A stretch of 64,000 nucleotides of DNA from NCBI GenBank assembly GCA_042663485.1, contig JBHTAF010000007.1. One strand, 5' to 3'. A program made the translations under genes and the position numbers. Source of the stretch: Natronosalvus sp042663485. GTDB taxonomy: Archaea; Halobacteriota; Halobacteria; Halobacteriales; Natrialbaceae. Positions within the stretch are counted from its first letter, which is position 1. Every line of letters starts with the position of its first letter. This document shows positions 24,930-35,500 of the stretch, piece after piece. The notes beneath the pieces are model-generated. The model did no database searches. It saw nothing but the letters and a program-made list of their open reading frames with translations, and was not told the origin of the DNA.

Positions 24930-27900
24930 GCTTCAACTCTACAAGGGTACGTCTGAACCACCTGGTGATCAGTTCCGCGAAGTCCGTAGACGGCGCTTCA
25001 ACCCCACAAGGGTACGTCTGAATCTTCTCGGGGCAGAGTTCGCCGGCGGTGAGCTTGTGGCTTCAACCCCACAAGGGTACGTCTGAATCTCAGTCACTCG
25101 AGCGAGGGAAAACCTCCTACACGGCTTCAACCCCACAAGGGTACGTCTGAATCATGGCGAGGTCGACGCTGCAACCGTTAACGGGGGAGGCTTCAACCCC
25201 ACAAGGGTACGTCTGAATCACGGCCTTGTACGTGTGGTTATCATGATCGGAGGCTCCAACCCCACAAAGGTACGTCTGAATCGCGTCCATCCGCCGGGTG
25301 CCCTCGAGCAAGAGTTCGCTTCAACCCCACAAGGGTACGTCTGAATCCACCGCTGGAGCTAACCCATTCGACTGTAGAACCGCTTCAACCCCACAAGGGT
25401 ACGTCTGAATCCACGCGTTTTGTGCACTGTCGAGTAAACCCATTCAGCTTCAACCCCACAAGGGTACGTCTGAATCACGTCCTTAGTTGCAGCAACGGAC
25501 GGCGGCGATTCGCTTCAACCCCACAAGGGTACGTCTGAATCACGGGATCGTCTCCGCCCTGGATCAGCGCGATCGCGCTTCAACCCCACAAGGGTACGTC
25601 TGAATCGTCGCCTTCTCGCCGTGGACCAGGCGATCCGACGGCTTCAACCCCACAAGGGTACGTCTGAATCTCAAATGTTCCTCTATCTCGACGACGATCT
25701 CTTCGCTTCAACCCCACAAGGGTACGTCTGAATCCCCCGAACGGGACCAACGAGGACCTGTACACGGGGCTTCAACCCCACAAGGGTACGTCTGAATCTC
25801 AGGCGGTCCATGGCATGATCTGTTACCTCGTCGTGCTTCAACCCCACAAGGGTACGTCTGAATCGATCGGCGCCGGCGTAGTCGCTCAACTCCGCGAGCC
25901 GCTTCAACCCCACAAGGGTACGTCTGAATCGTCGATCTAGAGCTGTGGAGACGGGTTTCTGCACGCGCTTCAACCCCACAAGGGTACGTCTGAATCGACT
26001 CAGGGGCGGTCTCACGGAGTCGGAATGACGCTTCAACCCCACAAGGGTACGTCTGAATCTAGGAGGCCCGGACGGCGTTCGCCGCGTCGATGACGCTTCA
26101 ACCCCACAAGGGTACGTCTGAATCTCGGATTGGTGTGTTTCAGTTCGTGGGGTGGGACGCTTCAACCCCACAAGGGTACGTCTGAGTCTGGCCTTATCTC
26201 ACCGCCCTAATGGGTTTCTCTGCGCTTCAACCCCACAAGGGTACGTCTGAATCTGGCCCTACATTGCCCTGAGCAAATCCGATATGGTAAGCTTCAACCC
26301 CACAAGGGTACGTCTGAATCCCGATTGACTACAGGTTATACTTAAACCTTTAAGATGCTTCAACCCCACAAGGGTACGTCTGAATCCACGATCTACGTCA
26401 GCCTTCAACAGACCCACCTGGCTTCAACCCCACAAGGGTACGTCTGAATCGACGCATGAGCGGAAGTTACAGCTCATCTATTCACGGCTTCAACCCCACA
26501 AGGGTACGTCTGAATCCTCATCCGGATCACCGTCTGGGGCCTCATTAAGGCTTCAACCCCACAAGGGTACGTCTGAATCCCGTTTCAACAATTTACAAGA
26601 TTCTGGTGTGTGACGCTTCAACCCCACAAGGGTACGTCTGAATCCACGCTCCCGGAGGAGACGGGCTCGCTTCGAGAGCTTCAACCCCACAAGGGTACGT
26701 CTGAATCCCCGTGCGGGCACCCAGCGCAGTCCTTTCCGCAGGGCTTCAACCCCACAAGGGTACGTCTGAATCAGTACGCTCACGTTCACGCGCACCGGTT
26801 CGAGGAGCTTCAACCCCACAAGGGTACGTCTGAATCCCGTACTACCTGTCCAGTTCAATCAGCGAGGAATGCGCTTCAACCCCACAAGGGTACGTCTGAA
26901 TCTGTCGGTGCTGGTGCGCCTCGATCTCGCTCGAGCCAGCTTCAACCCCACAAGGGTACGTCTGAATCACCCGTCCGACCTCGAGGTGACGATCACGGGT
27001 AACGAGCTTCAACCCCACAAGGGTACGTCTGAATCGAGTTTTCCGAGTTCCCCCGAGGGGAGACCGAGGAGCTTCAACCCCACAAGGGTACGTCTGAATC
27101 TCGCATGGCTGCGGGGGAAACTCTCTCGAGGGTGCTTCAACCCCACAAGGGTACGTCTGAATCGGTCCCGTTCCTTAGCGCGATGGATCGACTCGCAGCT
27201 TCAACCCCACAAGGGTACGTCTGAATCGCGCAAGACGTCGCTGAGCGGTTCGCTCCGTTCGTGCTTCAACCCCACAAGGGTACGTCTGAATCGCGGCGCC
27301 AATCGCGCTGTCAATCGTGATGCTGGGCTTCAACCCCACAAGGGTACGTCTGAATCTACGTCGGCGTGGTGGCGCTGGTGGCGTATCTGCGGCTTCAACC
27401 CCACAAGGGTACGTCTGAATCTCTACGTGGCCCGGCTCGCAAACCGGGCCTGGAGTAGCTTCAACCCCACAAGGGTACGTCTGAATCCCAGGCGGCTCGG
27501 CTGCTGGCCGCGTTCAATCACGCTTCAACCCCACAAGGGTACGTCTGAATCCGGACCGCTCGGGGGAGCGATGGCGACGGTCGACGCGCTTCAACCCCAC
27601 AAGGGTACGTCTGAATCGCGGACATCCGCCTCGAGTCCGCCGGCTCCGAGCCGCTTCAACCCCACAAGGGTACGTCTGAATCTTGGTGATCAAGTTGCCC
27701 TCGTCGTCTCGTTCGAGGCTTCAACCCCACAAGGGTACGTCTGAATCCAGCATGAGCGACGATTGGGGCGGCATTGCAGACGCTTCAACCCCACAAGGGT
27801 ACGTCTGAATCATTTCTGGAGTGTGGTGGACTTGCCGAACGCATAGCTTCAACCCCACAAGGGTACGTCTGAATCGATTGAGTTAGCAACTACCCTGTCG

Positions 27901-30886
27901 GACGAAGAGCTTCAACCCCACAAGGGTACGTCTGAATCTATCCGATTAGACCGGATTGGAGCGGCCCCGTACATGCTTCAACCCCACAAGGGTACGTCTG
28001 AATCAATCCTGCTATTCATGGATAACTGTCGGGATATACAGCTTCAACCCCACAAGGGTACGTCTGAATCTCGCATAGGAACACCTACGCAAGCAACACG
28101 TCCGAAGCTTCAACCCCACAAGGGTACGTCTGAATCTGCCAGAATTGCAGTCACCGATGGAATTACACGGGCTTCAACCCCACAAGGGTACGTCTGAATC
28201 ACGAGTGAGACAAGCGGCAATTGGTCCGATGCAAGCGCTTCAACCCCACAAGGGTACGTCTGAATCGATCGTATGCCGCTCGGAACTGTCGACCTGTTCT
28301 CTCGGCTTCAACCCCACAAGGGTACGTCTGAATCAGCCGGATTCGATACGGGGACGACAAGAAGCCCGAAGCTTCAACCCCACAAGGGTACGTCTGAATC
28401 TGCGGGGACAAGTTCAAGACAACCGACGAGACGCGGCTTCAACCCCACAAGGGTACGTCTGAATCCCGAACGGACGTTACTGTCCTATCCCCGGATTATC
28501 GAACCGGACGCTTCAACCCCACAAGGGTACGTCTGAATCGATGCCCGCCAAGGGCGCCGCCAGCGACACGAGGAGCTTCAACCCCACAAGGGTACGTCTG
28601 AATCCAGATCGGCGCCCGAGACGCCCCGCTCTCGGGCGAGGCTTCAACCCCACAAGGGTACGTCTGAATCTGATCGTAGTCGGCCCCCTCGAGGGCGGGG
28701 TGATGCTTCAACCCCACAAGGGTACGTCTGAATCCTCGTCGCCTATCTCAAACGCGAACACGAGAAGTAGCTTCAACCCCACAAGGGTACGTCTGAATCC
28801 GGCCCCCTCGTACTCGGCGATGGTGTGCCATCCGCTTCAACCCCACAAGGGTACGTCTGAATCGACTATTGCAACTGCGAAAGCCAGTGCCAGTAATTGC
28901 TTCAACCCCACAAGGGTACGTCTGAATCCCGGTTGCCGCCATCGTACCCAGGCATCATCATGCTTCAACCCCACAAGGGTACGTCTGAATCCGATGCCCG
29001 CCAAGGGCGCCGCCAGCGACACGAGGAGCTTCAACCCCACAAGGGTACGTCTGAATCGCTTCGATCGCCTCGGCGTGGTGGACGTCATCGGGCTTCAACC
29101 CCACAAGGGTACGTCTGAATCGACGGTAAAAGGCGGTACACAGAGGGTCATTGAAGCGCTTCAACCCCACAAGGGTACGTCTGAATCGATCACGTGGCTC
29201 TCTTTGCCGCGCCGGTTGAGCGCGCTTCAACCCCACAAGGGTACGTCTGAATCAACGATGTTCGTTCCCGCGTCACCGACGGCCTGCGCTTCAACCCCAC
29301 AAGGGTACGTCTGAATCCCAGATGTTCGCAAGCCAGCCTTTCATCTGGCAGCTTCAACCCCACAAGGGTACGTCTGAATCGGCCGGTGAACTCCTCGTCG
29401 CGATCGTTCATCCACAGCTTCAACCCCACAAGGGTACGTCTGAATCGGCCGTTTTGACTTACCGAACCCGACGCGCTCGTCGCTTCAACCCCACAAGGGT
29501 ACGTCTGAATCCCGGCAGCGTTGCCCGACCCAGTTGGCCGAGTACGGCTTCAACCCCACAAGGGTACGTCTGAATCCCTTTTCGCCGAGGTCGACCATGT
29601 CCTGACGCTCGTCGCTTCAACCCCACAAGGGTACGTCTGAATCTCCCGGAGAGTTCCCAGTATTCGATTTTGTCGTTTGCTTCAACCCCACAAGGGTACG
29701 TCTGAATCTCGTGGTCGACGAGGCTCGCAACGAGTTTAACGCGCTTCAACCCCACAAGGGTACGTCTGAATCTCGCGCTGTTTGTCGTCTCGGAGCACCT
29801 TCGGTAGCTTCAACCCCACAAGGGTACGTCTGAATCATCGAGTCCAGCTTATTTGGGAGCGAGGTAACAGGCTTCAACCCCACAAGGGTACGTCTGAATC
29901 TTCATTAGACTCGCCCCAGTCGCGGTAGTCCAACCGCTTCAACCCCACAAGGGTACGTCTGAATCTTCGGGTTTCAGGTGGCAGCGCCACAATGTCAGGG
30001 GCTTCAACCCCACAAGGGTACGTCTGAATCCTGGTGTGGCCGGTGTGAGTAGCTATCTCTACGCCGCTTCAACCCCACAAGGGTACGTCTGAATCTCGAC
30101 TCCGGCCCGAACTCTCCGATAAGCACAAGGCGCTTCAACCCCACAAGGGTACGTCTGAATCTCCCATCGTGGTGGCGATCCATCGGAACGCCAGGACGCT
30201 TCAACCCCACAAGGGTACGTCTGAATCGCCAGGACTTCTCGGATACGCGTCTCGTCGGTCGTGCTTCAACCCCACAAGGGTACGTCTGAATCTCGAACAC
30301 GGGCTCGATGACAGCCCGACGTTCATCGTGCTTCAACCCCACAAGGGTACGTCTGAATCTGATAGATGAGCGGTGTTGAGCAGACCCGACTGGCGGCTTC
30401 AACCCCACAAGGGTACGTCTGAATCTCCTTGTGCTCGGCGTTCGAGGGTTTGAGGCCGGCGCTTCAACCCCACAAGGGTACGTCTGAATCCCGGGAGCTG
30501 GCCTCGAGGCTCAGGGTGGTGTGTGGGTGCTTCAACCCCACAAGGGTACGTCTGAATCTACCGTCGGTTCACGACCGACGAGACGCGTATCCGAGCTTCA
30601 ACCCCACAAGGGTACGTCTGAATCTCGGCGATCTCGCCCTCGTGGGCTTCGTTCTGCTCGCTTCAACCCCACAAGGGTACGTCTGAATCACGGTAAAAGG
30701 CGGTACACAGAGGGTCATTGAAGCGCTTCAACCCCACAAGGGTACGTCTGAATCGCTGGTGAAGAAGTCGGTTACTATAGCTACGCCCTCGCTTCAACCC
30801 CACAAGGGTACGTCTGAATCGCAGGGGACGGCGATCGTTGACACAGACCTATAGGCGCTTCAACCCCACAAGGGTACGTCTGAATC
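24930..30886 (-). CRISPR. type I-B CRISPR array, 92 repeats and 91 spacers
   Basis: I count 92 copies of a 30-bp repeat that on the plus strand begins GCTTCAACCCC and ends GTCTGAATC; on the minus strand it starts GATTCAGACG and ends GTTGAAGC, like Haloferax I-B repeats. Spacers are mostly 33-38 nt. Repeat 1 (24930-24959) is degenerate at three positions, repeat 6 (25253) has two changes and repeat 20 (26159) one, so the left end is old. The leader and cas2 lie at the right. The array is thus transcribed leftward and the newest spacer is at about 30821-30856. One spacer (28466-28509) is 44 nt. Two near-duplicate spacer pairs and one overlapping spacer trio are described under findings. Confidence 0.98.
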
Positions 30887-30986
30887 CATGGTGAATTTGA
30901 CCACCATATCCTCTCTATCCACGGAATTCACTTCACTATTTCTGTCGACCCGCAATCCTCCTGGATCCCCCGGGGGTCGACATCAG
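30887..30986 (-). promoter_or_regulatory. CRISPR leader
   Basis: This 100-bp stretch between the cas2 stop and the last repeat is the only non-repeat DNA at the young end. It is AT-richer near the array, with a TTTCTATTTC-like tract and a GTCGACCC element occurring twice in inverted form. It should hold the array promoter and the integration signals. Confidence 0.75.
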
Positions 30987-31247
30987 CTAGAGAAACCGAC
31001 TGTCTTCGGTCGGGTCATCGCCGTACACCGAACGGTTCAATAGCTTATCTGAGGAGAGTTCGTAGATCACTACCGATTCTCCTTCTTGCAGTAGATCGTC
31101 TATCTTCCCTTTCATCGTCGTCAAATCGCCCTCCGAAATCTCACCTTCAAGCACTGAATTCTGGACGTGGATCAGGTACCGACGACATAGTTTCAGCATT
31201 AGGTGGGTGCGGTCGGCCTCCATATCGTAGACGACGATAACGTACAT
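30987..31247 (-). CDS. cas2: Cas2 endoribonuclease-like adaptation protein
   Basis: The 86-residue protein opens MYVIVVYDMEADRTHLMLKL, with the conserved VYDM strand and metal-binding Asp, and then RRYLIHVQNSVLEGEISEGD, the typical Cas2 dimer segment. It would form the core of the Cas1-Cas2 integrase that inserts new spacers at the leader. It immediately follows cas1 with no gap and is the last gene before the leader. Confidence 0.95.
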   Translation of the reverse strand: MYVIVVYDMEADRTHLMLKLCRRYLIHVQNSVLEGEISEGDLTTMKGKIDDLLQEGESVVIYELSSDKLLNRSVYGDDPTEDSRFL

Positions 31248-32240
31248 CTACCACCACCGCTTGAACGGCTCGTATGGCTCGCCAGTCAATAGGTGTTTTT
31301 TCAGCTTGTACGCCTCGAGCCGGAGCAGATACTGATAGCTTACCTTCCGGTTCAGTTCTGGGTGTTCAACTGTTCGCTCGAGCGTTTGTTCAAACTCCTT
31401 CAGGAACGTTGTCCGTCCAGCTTCGTTGAGGAGGCAGGAACCGACTTCATTCCGGAAATCATCACGGCTGATCTGTCTCCGGTTGACTAACCGGAATAGT
31501 AGCCGATCCGTCAACACCGGTTTGAACAGGTCAGCGATATCAAGTGAGAGGGAGTAGCGTCGCTCTCCGGGTTCGTGGAGATAGCTGATTGCGGGATCGA
31601 GCGCAGTAGCCCGGATCGCCGACACACAGTTAGCATATACCAGACTGTTCCCGAACGAGATGAGCGCATTCACGGGGTTCGGCGGTGGGTTGTACTCCCG
31701 GCTGTCAAATGAGAACGAGTCGGGGAGCACCGTATCGAACGTTCGGTAGTACGCCCGGCGGGCTGTCGCTTCGACGCCCATGAGTTCTGAGATATCCTTC
31801 GTGCTGTCAATGCGTGAAACCGCGTCATCCAGGTCCTCGAGGACTCTTCCGAGGTCGTAGTCCCGACTGTTGTAGTATGTGACGTTCGTCCGCATATTGT
31901 GGATACTGCCGCGGACGAACGAGGCGGCGATCGTCTGCCGTCGCTCGGGGTCGTCGTATGCCCGGACCTGTTCGACAACGGTTCGCCCGCTCGTTTGGCC
32001 GCGTTCAGGCATCAGCGACCCCGCGTAGCGATCGTTCCAGCCGAAGACGTGTACGGCGACACCATGGTCGTTGAGAAACGACATCAGCCGCGTATTGTAG
32101 TCGATCTGTCCGTGGAGGTAGATTGCTTCGGCATGCTCGACGGGAATGTGTTTTTTCTCACCGTCGATAGTCTCCAGTCGGACCGTGTCTTCGCTTCGTT
32201 CGATGCGTCCGTCTGAAAAAATGTGGTAGTTCCTGTCCAT
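31248..32240 (-). CDS. cas1: Cas1 spacer integrase
   Basis: The start MDRNYHIFSDGRIER at 32240 is preferred over an upstream lead. The protein has 330 residues. Cas1 hallmarks are FGNSLVYANCVSAIRATALD, AISYLHEPGERRYSLSLDIA with the catalytic His, and DLFKPVLTDRLLFRLV with the downstream Asp. The metal-binding Glu lies in the VEATARRAYY segment. It is a DNA integrase working with Cas2 and, in I-B systems, Cas4 for PAM-correct trimming. It lies between cas4 and cas2 with almost no spacing, so it is co-translated. Confidence 0.97.
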   Translation of the reverse strand: MDRNYHIFSDGRIERSEDTVRLETIDGEKKHIPVEHAEAIYLHGQIDYNTRLMSFLNDHGVAVHVFGWNDRYAGSLMPERGQTSGRTVVEQVRAYDDPERRQTIAASFVRGSIHNMRTNVTYYNSRDYDLGRVLEDLDDAVSRIDSTKDISELMGVEATARRAYYRTFDTVLPDSFSFDSREYNPPPNPVNALISFGNSLVYANCVSAIRATALDPAISYLHEPGERRYSLSLDIADLFKPVLTDRLLFRLVNRRQISRDDFRNEVGSCLLNEAGRTTFLKEFEQTLERTVEHPELNRKVSYQYLLRLEAYKLKKHLLTGEPYEPFKRWW

Positions 32241-32242
32241 GA

Positions 32243-32791
32243 TCAGACCCAACAGAAGTCGTAGTAGGCGCACGACTCACAGTATGGCTTCTCGGTGGCT
32301 TCCGGTGGACGCTCCGCGGTCACGATTGCGTGAATACTACGGATCGCCGACTCGACTTTCTCGCGTCGATCCTCGTCTAACGATACTTCCTCACGTCGGC
32401 GTTCGGTTGGATGCGCCAATACGCCTTCGCGCTGTACGTCCATCACTCGATCAAGGTACCAAAGGTAGTACGAGAGCTGCATGCGGGCCGGCTCAGTCAG
32501 TGCCGAGGAAGGCTTCACCTCGACCACCCGTCCGTCCTCGAGTAAGTCGGGGGAGATCATCCCCAACCGCAGATTCTCCTGTGTACGCTCGCCGTAGGAG
32601 GATTCGTCGACACGAGTTCCCCGGGCGACGCTCGCGTTTTCTCGGTCGATCTCGATGTTCCGACTCTCGAACCAGAGCTCGCGTTCACAGACGTAGTAGT
32701 ACTGCATCATCACTCCGGTGACGCGGAACGGATCGTCGACGGCGTCGCCTCGAGCTGTCGCCAACAGCCGAGTGACGGGGCCGTCACTCAC
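32243..32791 (-). CDS. cas4: Cas4 RecB-like nuclease
   Basis: The 182-residue protein has an N-terminal Cys (MMQYYYVCERELWFES), the RecB-type core VVEVKPSSALTEPARMQLSY with E-x-K, and C-terminal Cys cluster CESCAYYDFC that together would ligate an iron-sulphur cluster. Cas4 trims prespacers and checks the PAM with Cas1-Cas2. It overlaps cas3 by 4 bp and ends 2 bp before the Cas1 start, consistent with a single operon. Confidence 0.95.
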   Translation of the reverse strand: MSDGPVTRLLATARGDAVDDPFRVTGVMMQYYYVCERELWFESRNIEIDRENASVARGTRVDESSYGERTQENLRLGMISPDLLEDGRVVEVKPSSALTEPARMQLSYYLWYLDRVMDVQREGVLAHPTERRREEVSLDEDRREKVESAIRSIHAIVTAERPPEATEKPYCESCAYYDFCWV

Positions 32792-35481
32792 AACAATCGA
32801 GCCTCCACGCTGGTATCGGGGATGACGACGCCGTCGGTGGCGTCAAAGTAGCCGTTGTGCCGTCCCGGACGACCGTCCAGCACCAGCCGATCGGCACCCG
32901 AGAACAACGGCTCACACGCACTGAGTTTCTCTATCGTCTCGTTGTCGCCGGGGTAGACGGGAATGGAGACCTGCCAGTCGGCGGTCGACTCGACGAGGTC
33001 GTTGAGCTTGTCCCAGCGATACTCGGCGAACATCCGTCGGATCTCCTCTACCGTCTTCCGTTCTTCAGCGGTTCTCGTCACGATCACGTCGACGGCAGGA
33101 CGCTGGTCGATCAGCGAGAGCTTGCTGAGCTGTTCGGCTTCTGCCCGCTCCAAGTAATCGACGTACTCGTCGGCGCCGACATCGCGCTGCTCGAGTAACT
33201 CGAAGTAGTGATCGACGGCGTCCCGAGTCACATCCGGTTCAGGTATCGGCTCGCCATCGTATACCGTCGCCAACGCTTGCCCCGTCAGCTTTGTCAGACT
33301 CTCTCCGCGACCATATACTGCGCTGGCCGGCGTCATCTCACGGTTCGGCGGTGGCGAAAGCTGCCAGACCGTCACGCGTCCGCGAGCACGATCGTACGAT
33401 CGATTACACCGGCCCGCAGCCTGCACCAGGCTGTCCATCGGTGCGAAATCGCGGATCACCTCGTCGAAGCTCACGTCGACGCCGGCCTCGACGAGCTGAG
33501 TGGAGATGAACAGTACCGGCTCGCCTGCCTCGGCGAGATCGGTCGCGACGTCGATGAGGTGGCGTCGATCACATGGCCGGTGTCGTGTTGTGAGATGTAT
33601 TAATAATGGTTCCCTCTCATGACGTTGACGAACCGCGTCGGCAAGCGTCTTCTCGGGGCGGACTGAATCGGTCCGGTGCTCCGTAGCGTCGAGTTGCTCA
33701 GCGTACATCTCATTGACGTTCAGTATCGCCGTTTGGTTGGCGACTGCCTCAGTAAGTTCCCTCGAGCTATCAATCGTGTTGCATATCGTCAGTACGGAGT
33801 CGCCGTCCTCGGCTCGTCTTGCTACGAGTTCGCCAGCTCGATCATACGAGAGGGATCCCTGCTCGGCACCCCCATCGGTGTCCGATTGTTCTCCATCCCA
33901 GCCGGGAAGCATTGCGACCGCGGACGGGTGGAGTGCGAAATCGAGTCTGTCGAGTTCCGCATAGTACGGATCGGGATCCGAAACGAGCGAGAATGGCTCC
34001 TGATCTCCAGCAGAAAGTAGTTTGGGCTGTGTAGCTGTCATGGTGATCACTGACGCGCCGTACTCCTCGGTCAACAGTTCCACTAATCGATCCACGAGCG
34101 GCCACCACTCCAGGGGCAGCGCCTGCGGCTCGTCAAGAACGACTACGCTCCCGTACAACGATGGGAGTTTCATCGAACGGGCGTTTGTCGGGCCGGTGAG
34201 GCTCTCGAATAGCTGGACGAACGTCGTTACGACCATCCCCGTGCGCCAGCTCTCTCCCAGCAAGGCGGCGACGTTCTCGACGGCATCGTCGGCGACTTCC
34301 TCGGCGGTTTCCGGCGGTGAAACCAGCGTTTCCGCGAGGTGGTGGTCAACTGTGATCCGCTCGTCCCCGTCGCTCTCCTCGAACAGCTCACGGCTCTCGT
34401 CTGCCACCTGATCGATGATCGATGTGTACGGCAGCGCATAGATGAGACGCCCCTCCTTTATGCCCGTGGTCGACGCAGTACCGGTCTCTTCGAGGACGGT
34501 CAGAGCGGCATCCAACCCAGTGAGCGTCTTCCCCATTCCTGTGGGGAGCGTTAGGGTCGCGACGCGTCGATCATCGGCAACGAACTCGGCTGCGCGGTCT
34601 CGGACCTTTTGCCGAGCCTCTTCGCGTCGCCCGTTCAGTCGTTCCGTGCGTGAACCGAGGTCCGAAGTGGCGTTCTCGGCTCGGATATCGGCGATGTGGT
34701 CGTCGATCGCCTGTCGTTCGGGTGACGTTGATCGGTAGGCATCCTTCCCTACCTCGACTCCTGTCGTCAGGCTCGCTGCGCTCGCCTTGTCGGCAAAAAC
34801 GAGCGCGCTCCAGACTTGAAGCACCGACTCGTAGAAGCCAGATGGAAGTTTCTCCGGAGCGGGGCGGAGACGCCGGCCACTACAGGCTCCCTCTGCGAGC
34901 CATCCGAGTTCGGTGGCCGATTCGGGACGGGAGAGCCGTTCCAGGAACTCGTTCCAATTGCCGTTGCTGTTTGTCGCCCGTTCGACGAGCACACTCGCTA
35001 GCTTGGGGACGGTTTCGTCGATGTGCGCCGCCTGGCTGCGCACGTCCGACCGGTAGAGCGTCTGGATTCGGCCGGACTGTTCGATGCCCGCCCGATGAAC
35101 GTAGTCGACCGCGTCGGGGAGGCGGCCGTGATGTCTCGCAACGGCGAGAAAGCCGAGGAGACAATCGGTTTCATCGAACTCTCGAGATTCCAGTACGTAG
35201 TATGCGAGCAGCGCTGAAATCGGTGCGTGGTGCTTCGGTCCGTCCGGTTTACCGTCACTGTCCGAGAGAAGATGGTCGCGAAACCACGCAGTCAGTTTCC
35301 CGAAGTCATGTATCAGTGCCACCGCCTCTACCAATTCGACGAGCGAATCCCCTGCAGGTGTCCTGGCGTCATCGGGGATGAGCCAGCCTACCCGCTCGCA
35401 AACATCGTAGAGATGTCTGTCGAGCGGGATTGGTTTTCCGTCAGGGTCTTCGTGCGACGGTCGTTCCGTGAACTCGACCAT
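32788..35481 (-). CDS. cas3: Cas3 HD nuclease-helicase
   Basis: The 897-residue protein has an N-terminal HD domain (LDRHLYDV near 20 and ALIHDFGKL near 58), then SF2 helicase motifs: Walker A TLPTGMGKT, motif II VVLDEPQAL and motif VI QAAGRCNRS. It is recruited by Cascade to nick and degrade invader DNA. The HD and helicase parts are fused, unlike the split form in some archaea. It follows cas5 by 19 bp and overlaps cas4 by 4 bp. Confidence 0.97.
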   Translation of the reverse strand: MVEFTERPSHEDPDGKPIPLDRHLYDVCERVGWLIPDDARTPAGDSLVELVEAVALIHDFGKLTAWFRDHLLSDSDGKPDGPKHHAPISALLAYYVLESREFDETDCLLGFLAVARHHGRLPDAVDYVHRAGIEQSGRIQTLYRSDVRSQAAHIDETVPKLASVLVERATNSNGNWNEFLERLSRPESATELGWLAEGACSGRRLRPAPEKLPSGFYESVLQVWSALVFADKASAASLTTGVEVGKDAYRSTSPERQAIDDHIADIRAENATSDLGSRTERLNGRREEARQKVRDRAAEFVADDRRVATLTLPTGMGKTLTGLDAALTVLEETGTASTTGIKEGRLIYALPYTSIIDQVADESRELFEESDGDERITVDHHLAETLVSPPETAEEVADDAVENVAALLGESWRTGMVVTTFVQLFESLTGPTNARSMKLPSLYGSVVVLDEPQALPLEWWPLVDRLVELLTEEYGASVITMTATQPKLLSAGDQEPFSLVSDPDPYYAELDRLDFALHPSAVAMLPGWDGEQSDTDGGAEQGSLSYDRAGELVARRAEDGDSVLTICNTIDSSRELTEAVANQTAILNVNEMYAEQLDATEHRTDSVRPEKTLADAVRQRHEREPLLIHLTTRHRPCDRRHLIDVATDLAEAGEPVLFISTQLVEAGVDVSFDEVIRDFAPMDSLVQAAGRCNRSYDRARGRVTVWQLSPPPNREMTPASAVYGRGESLTKLTGQALATVYDGEPIPEPDVTRDAVDHYFELLEQRDVGADEYVDYLERAEAEQLSKLSLIDQRPAVDVIVTRTAEERKTVEEIRRMFAEYRWDKLNDLVESTADWQVSIPVYPGDNETIEKLSACEPLFSGADRLVLDGRPGRHNGYFDATDGVVIPDTSVEARLL

Positions 35482-35500
35482 GGCTACGGCCTCCGACGGT

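Noticed and set aside
28670..28833. Possible overlap of spacers 58 and 60 (both contain CGGCCCCCTCG)
   Set aside because: The shared 11 nt lie inside both spacers and the flanks disagree, so it is not an overlap of one source.
24930..30886. Many open frames across the CRISPR array with recurring NPTRVRLN or FRRTLVGLK phrases
   Set aside because: They are translations of the 30-bp repeat in several frames and not genes.
24930..30886. Spacers matching genes in this window (self-targeting)
   Set aside because: None was noticed by eye, but no systematic search was possible, so I make no claim.
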